Below the pieces are notes generated by a model. That model was not told the origin of the DNA. It made no database searches and saw nothing but the letters and a program-made list of their open reading frames with translations. Below, in pieces: positions 63,737 through 64,000 of a stretch of DNA of 64,000 nt. A program made the position numbers and the translations under genes. Source of the DNA: Rhodoferax sp. GW822-FHT02A01. Lineage in GTDB: Bacteria; Pseudomonadota; Gammaproteobacteria; Burkholderiales; Burkholderiaceae_C. Numbering within the stretch: position 1 is the first letter of the stretch; every line of letters begins with the position of its first letter. The DNA is taken from contig NZ_CP152376.1 in NCBI RefSeq assembly GCF_038784515.1, positions 4,650,001 to 4,714,000 of the forward strand. The letters run 5' to 3'.

Positions 63737-64000
63737 ATGCCAGCCGTTGCCAGCCGAGGTCATGGACGCGGACGCCGCACCATCAACGAAATCAACATGG
63801 TGCCCTTCATCGACGTGATGCTGGTGCTGCTCATCATCTTCATGGTGACCGCACCGCTCATCACGCCCAGCCTGATCGACCTGCCCAGTGTGGGCAAGGC
63901 CGCACGCCAGCCGGACCAAGTGATCCAGATCACCGTGAGCAAGGATGACGCGCTGGAACTCAAGACCAGCGACCAGACTGCTCCCATTTCCCTCAAGGAT
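63737..64000 (+). CDS. tolR: Tol-Pal system protein TolR, N-terminal part (cut by window edge)
   Basis: Reading from ATG 63737 (AGGAG seven bases upstream) gives 88 codons with no stop before the window ends. The protein has the TolR/ExbD layout: basic start, EINMVPFIDVMLVLLIIFMV with the key membrane aspartate, then TAPLITPSLIDLPSVGKA. The periplasmic end is outside the window. Confidence 0.93.
   Translation, partial: MPAVASRGHGRGRRTINEINMVPFIDVMLVLLIIFMVTAPLITPSLIDLPSVGKAARQPDQVIQITVSKDDALELKTSDQTAPISLKD

Noticed and set aside
1..64000. CRISPR arrays, insertion sequences, integrases, prophage genes
   Set aside because: No regularly spaced repeats, transposase motifs or phage structural genes were seen; the AT-rich pil block has no flanking repeats or integrase that I can find.

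Overview
The window looks like part of a chromosome from a betaproteobacterium of the order Burkholderiales, most likely a Comamonadaceae member (Rhodoferax or a relative is a guess). The reasons are the gene neighbourhoods cysS-alkA-accA-tilS-lysC-tRNA-Ser, ppiA-ppiB-lpxH, clpS-clpA and ribD-ribE-ribBX-ribH-nusB-(aminotransferase)-tolQR, together with the protein sequences themselves. No rRNA, insertion sequence, prophage or CRISPR array was seen. Genes are tightly packed, often with ATGA, GTGA or TAATG stop/start overlaps.

Layout. 1-5023 (minus strand): a compact six-gene run of thioesterase, nitroreductase, a branched-chain-amino-acid-type ABC transporter (fused LivHM permease, LivG, LivF) and the 5' part of pncB, with no binding protein. 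5123-6000: phasin gene with a promoter flanked by two operator-like repeats, followed by a candidate small RNA. 6012-12420: patatin lipoprotein, DUF1499 protein, clpA, clpS, icd, DUF192 protein. 12443-28671 (minus): a complete MSHA-type pilus locus, transcribed mshC-D-O-P-E-G-F-A, then a three-gene insert (unknown 102-residue protein, methyltransferase, O-GlcNAc-transferase-like GT41 enzyme), then mshI-I2-J-K-L-M-N. MshE carries the two 24-residue motifs that bind cyclic di-GMP in Vibrio MshE. 28784-31483: an SsuABC/TauABC-type transporter. 31498-37336 (minus): a small unknown gene, tRNA-Ser(GCU), lysC, tilS, accA, alkA-type glycosylase, cysS. 37530-40069: TPR protein, two cyclophilins, lpxH. 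40047-44478 (minus): GAF/HD-GYP phosphodiesterase and a DUF349 protein whose upstream region is strongly structured and ends in an intrinsic terminator. 45117-47825: lytic transglycosylase, a ZTP riboswitch in front of glyA, nrdR.

47826-57779 is a visibly AT-richer block holding a second type IV pilus gene set: a backward FimT-like gene, then pilE-fimT-pilV-pilW-pilX-pilY1 and a TonB-like gene. 57803-64000 returns to high GC: riboflavin genes ribD, ribE, ribBX, ribH, then nusB, an aminotransferase, tolQ and the start of tolR.

The most interesting points are the GT41/methyltransferase cassette inside the MSHA locus (possible pilin modification), the orphan transporter coupled to pncB, the structured leader before the DUF349 gene, the PhaR-like repeats around the phasin promoter, the candidate small RNA after the phasin gene, and the thrombospondin-like Cys/Trp repeats in PilY1. 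Coordinates and starts were worked out by reading the sequence; no database search was run.
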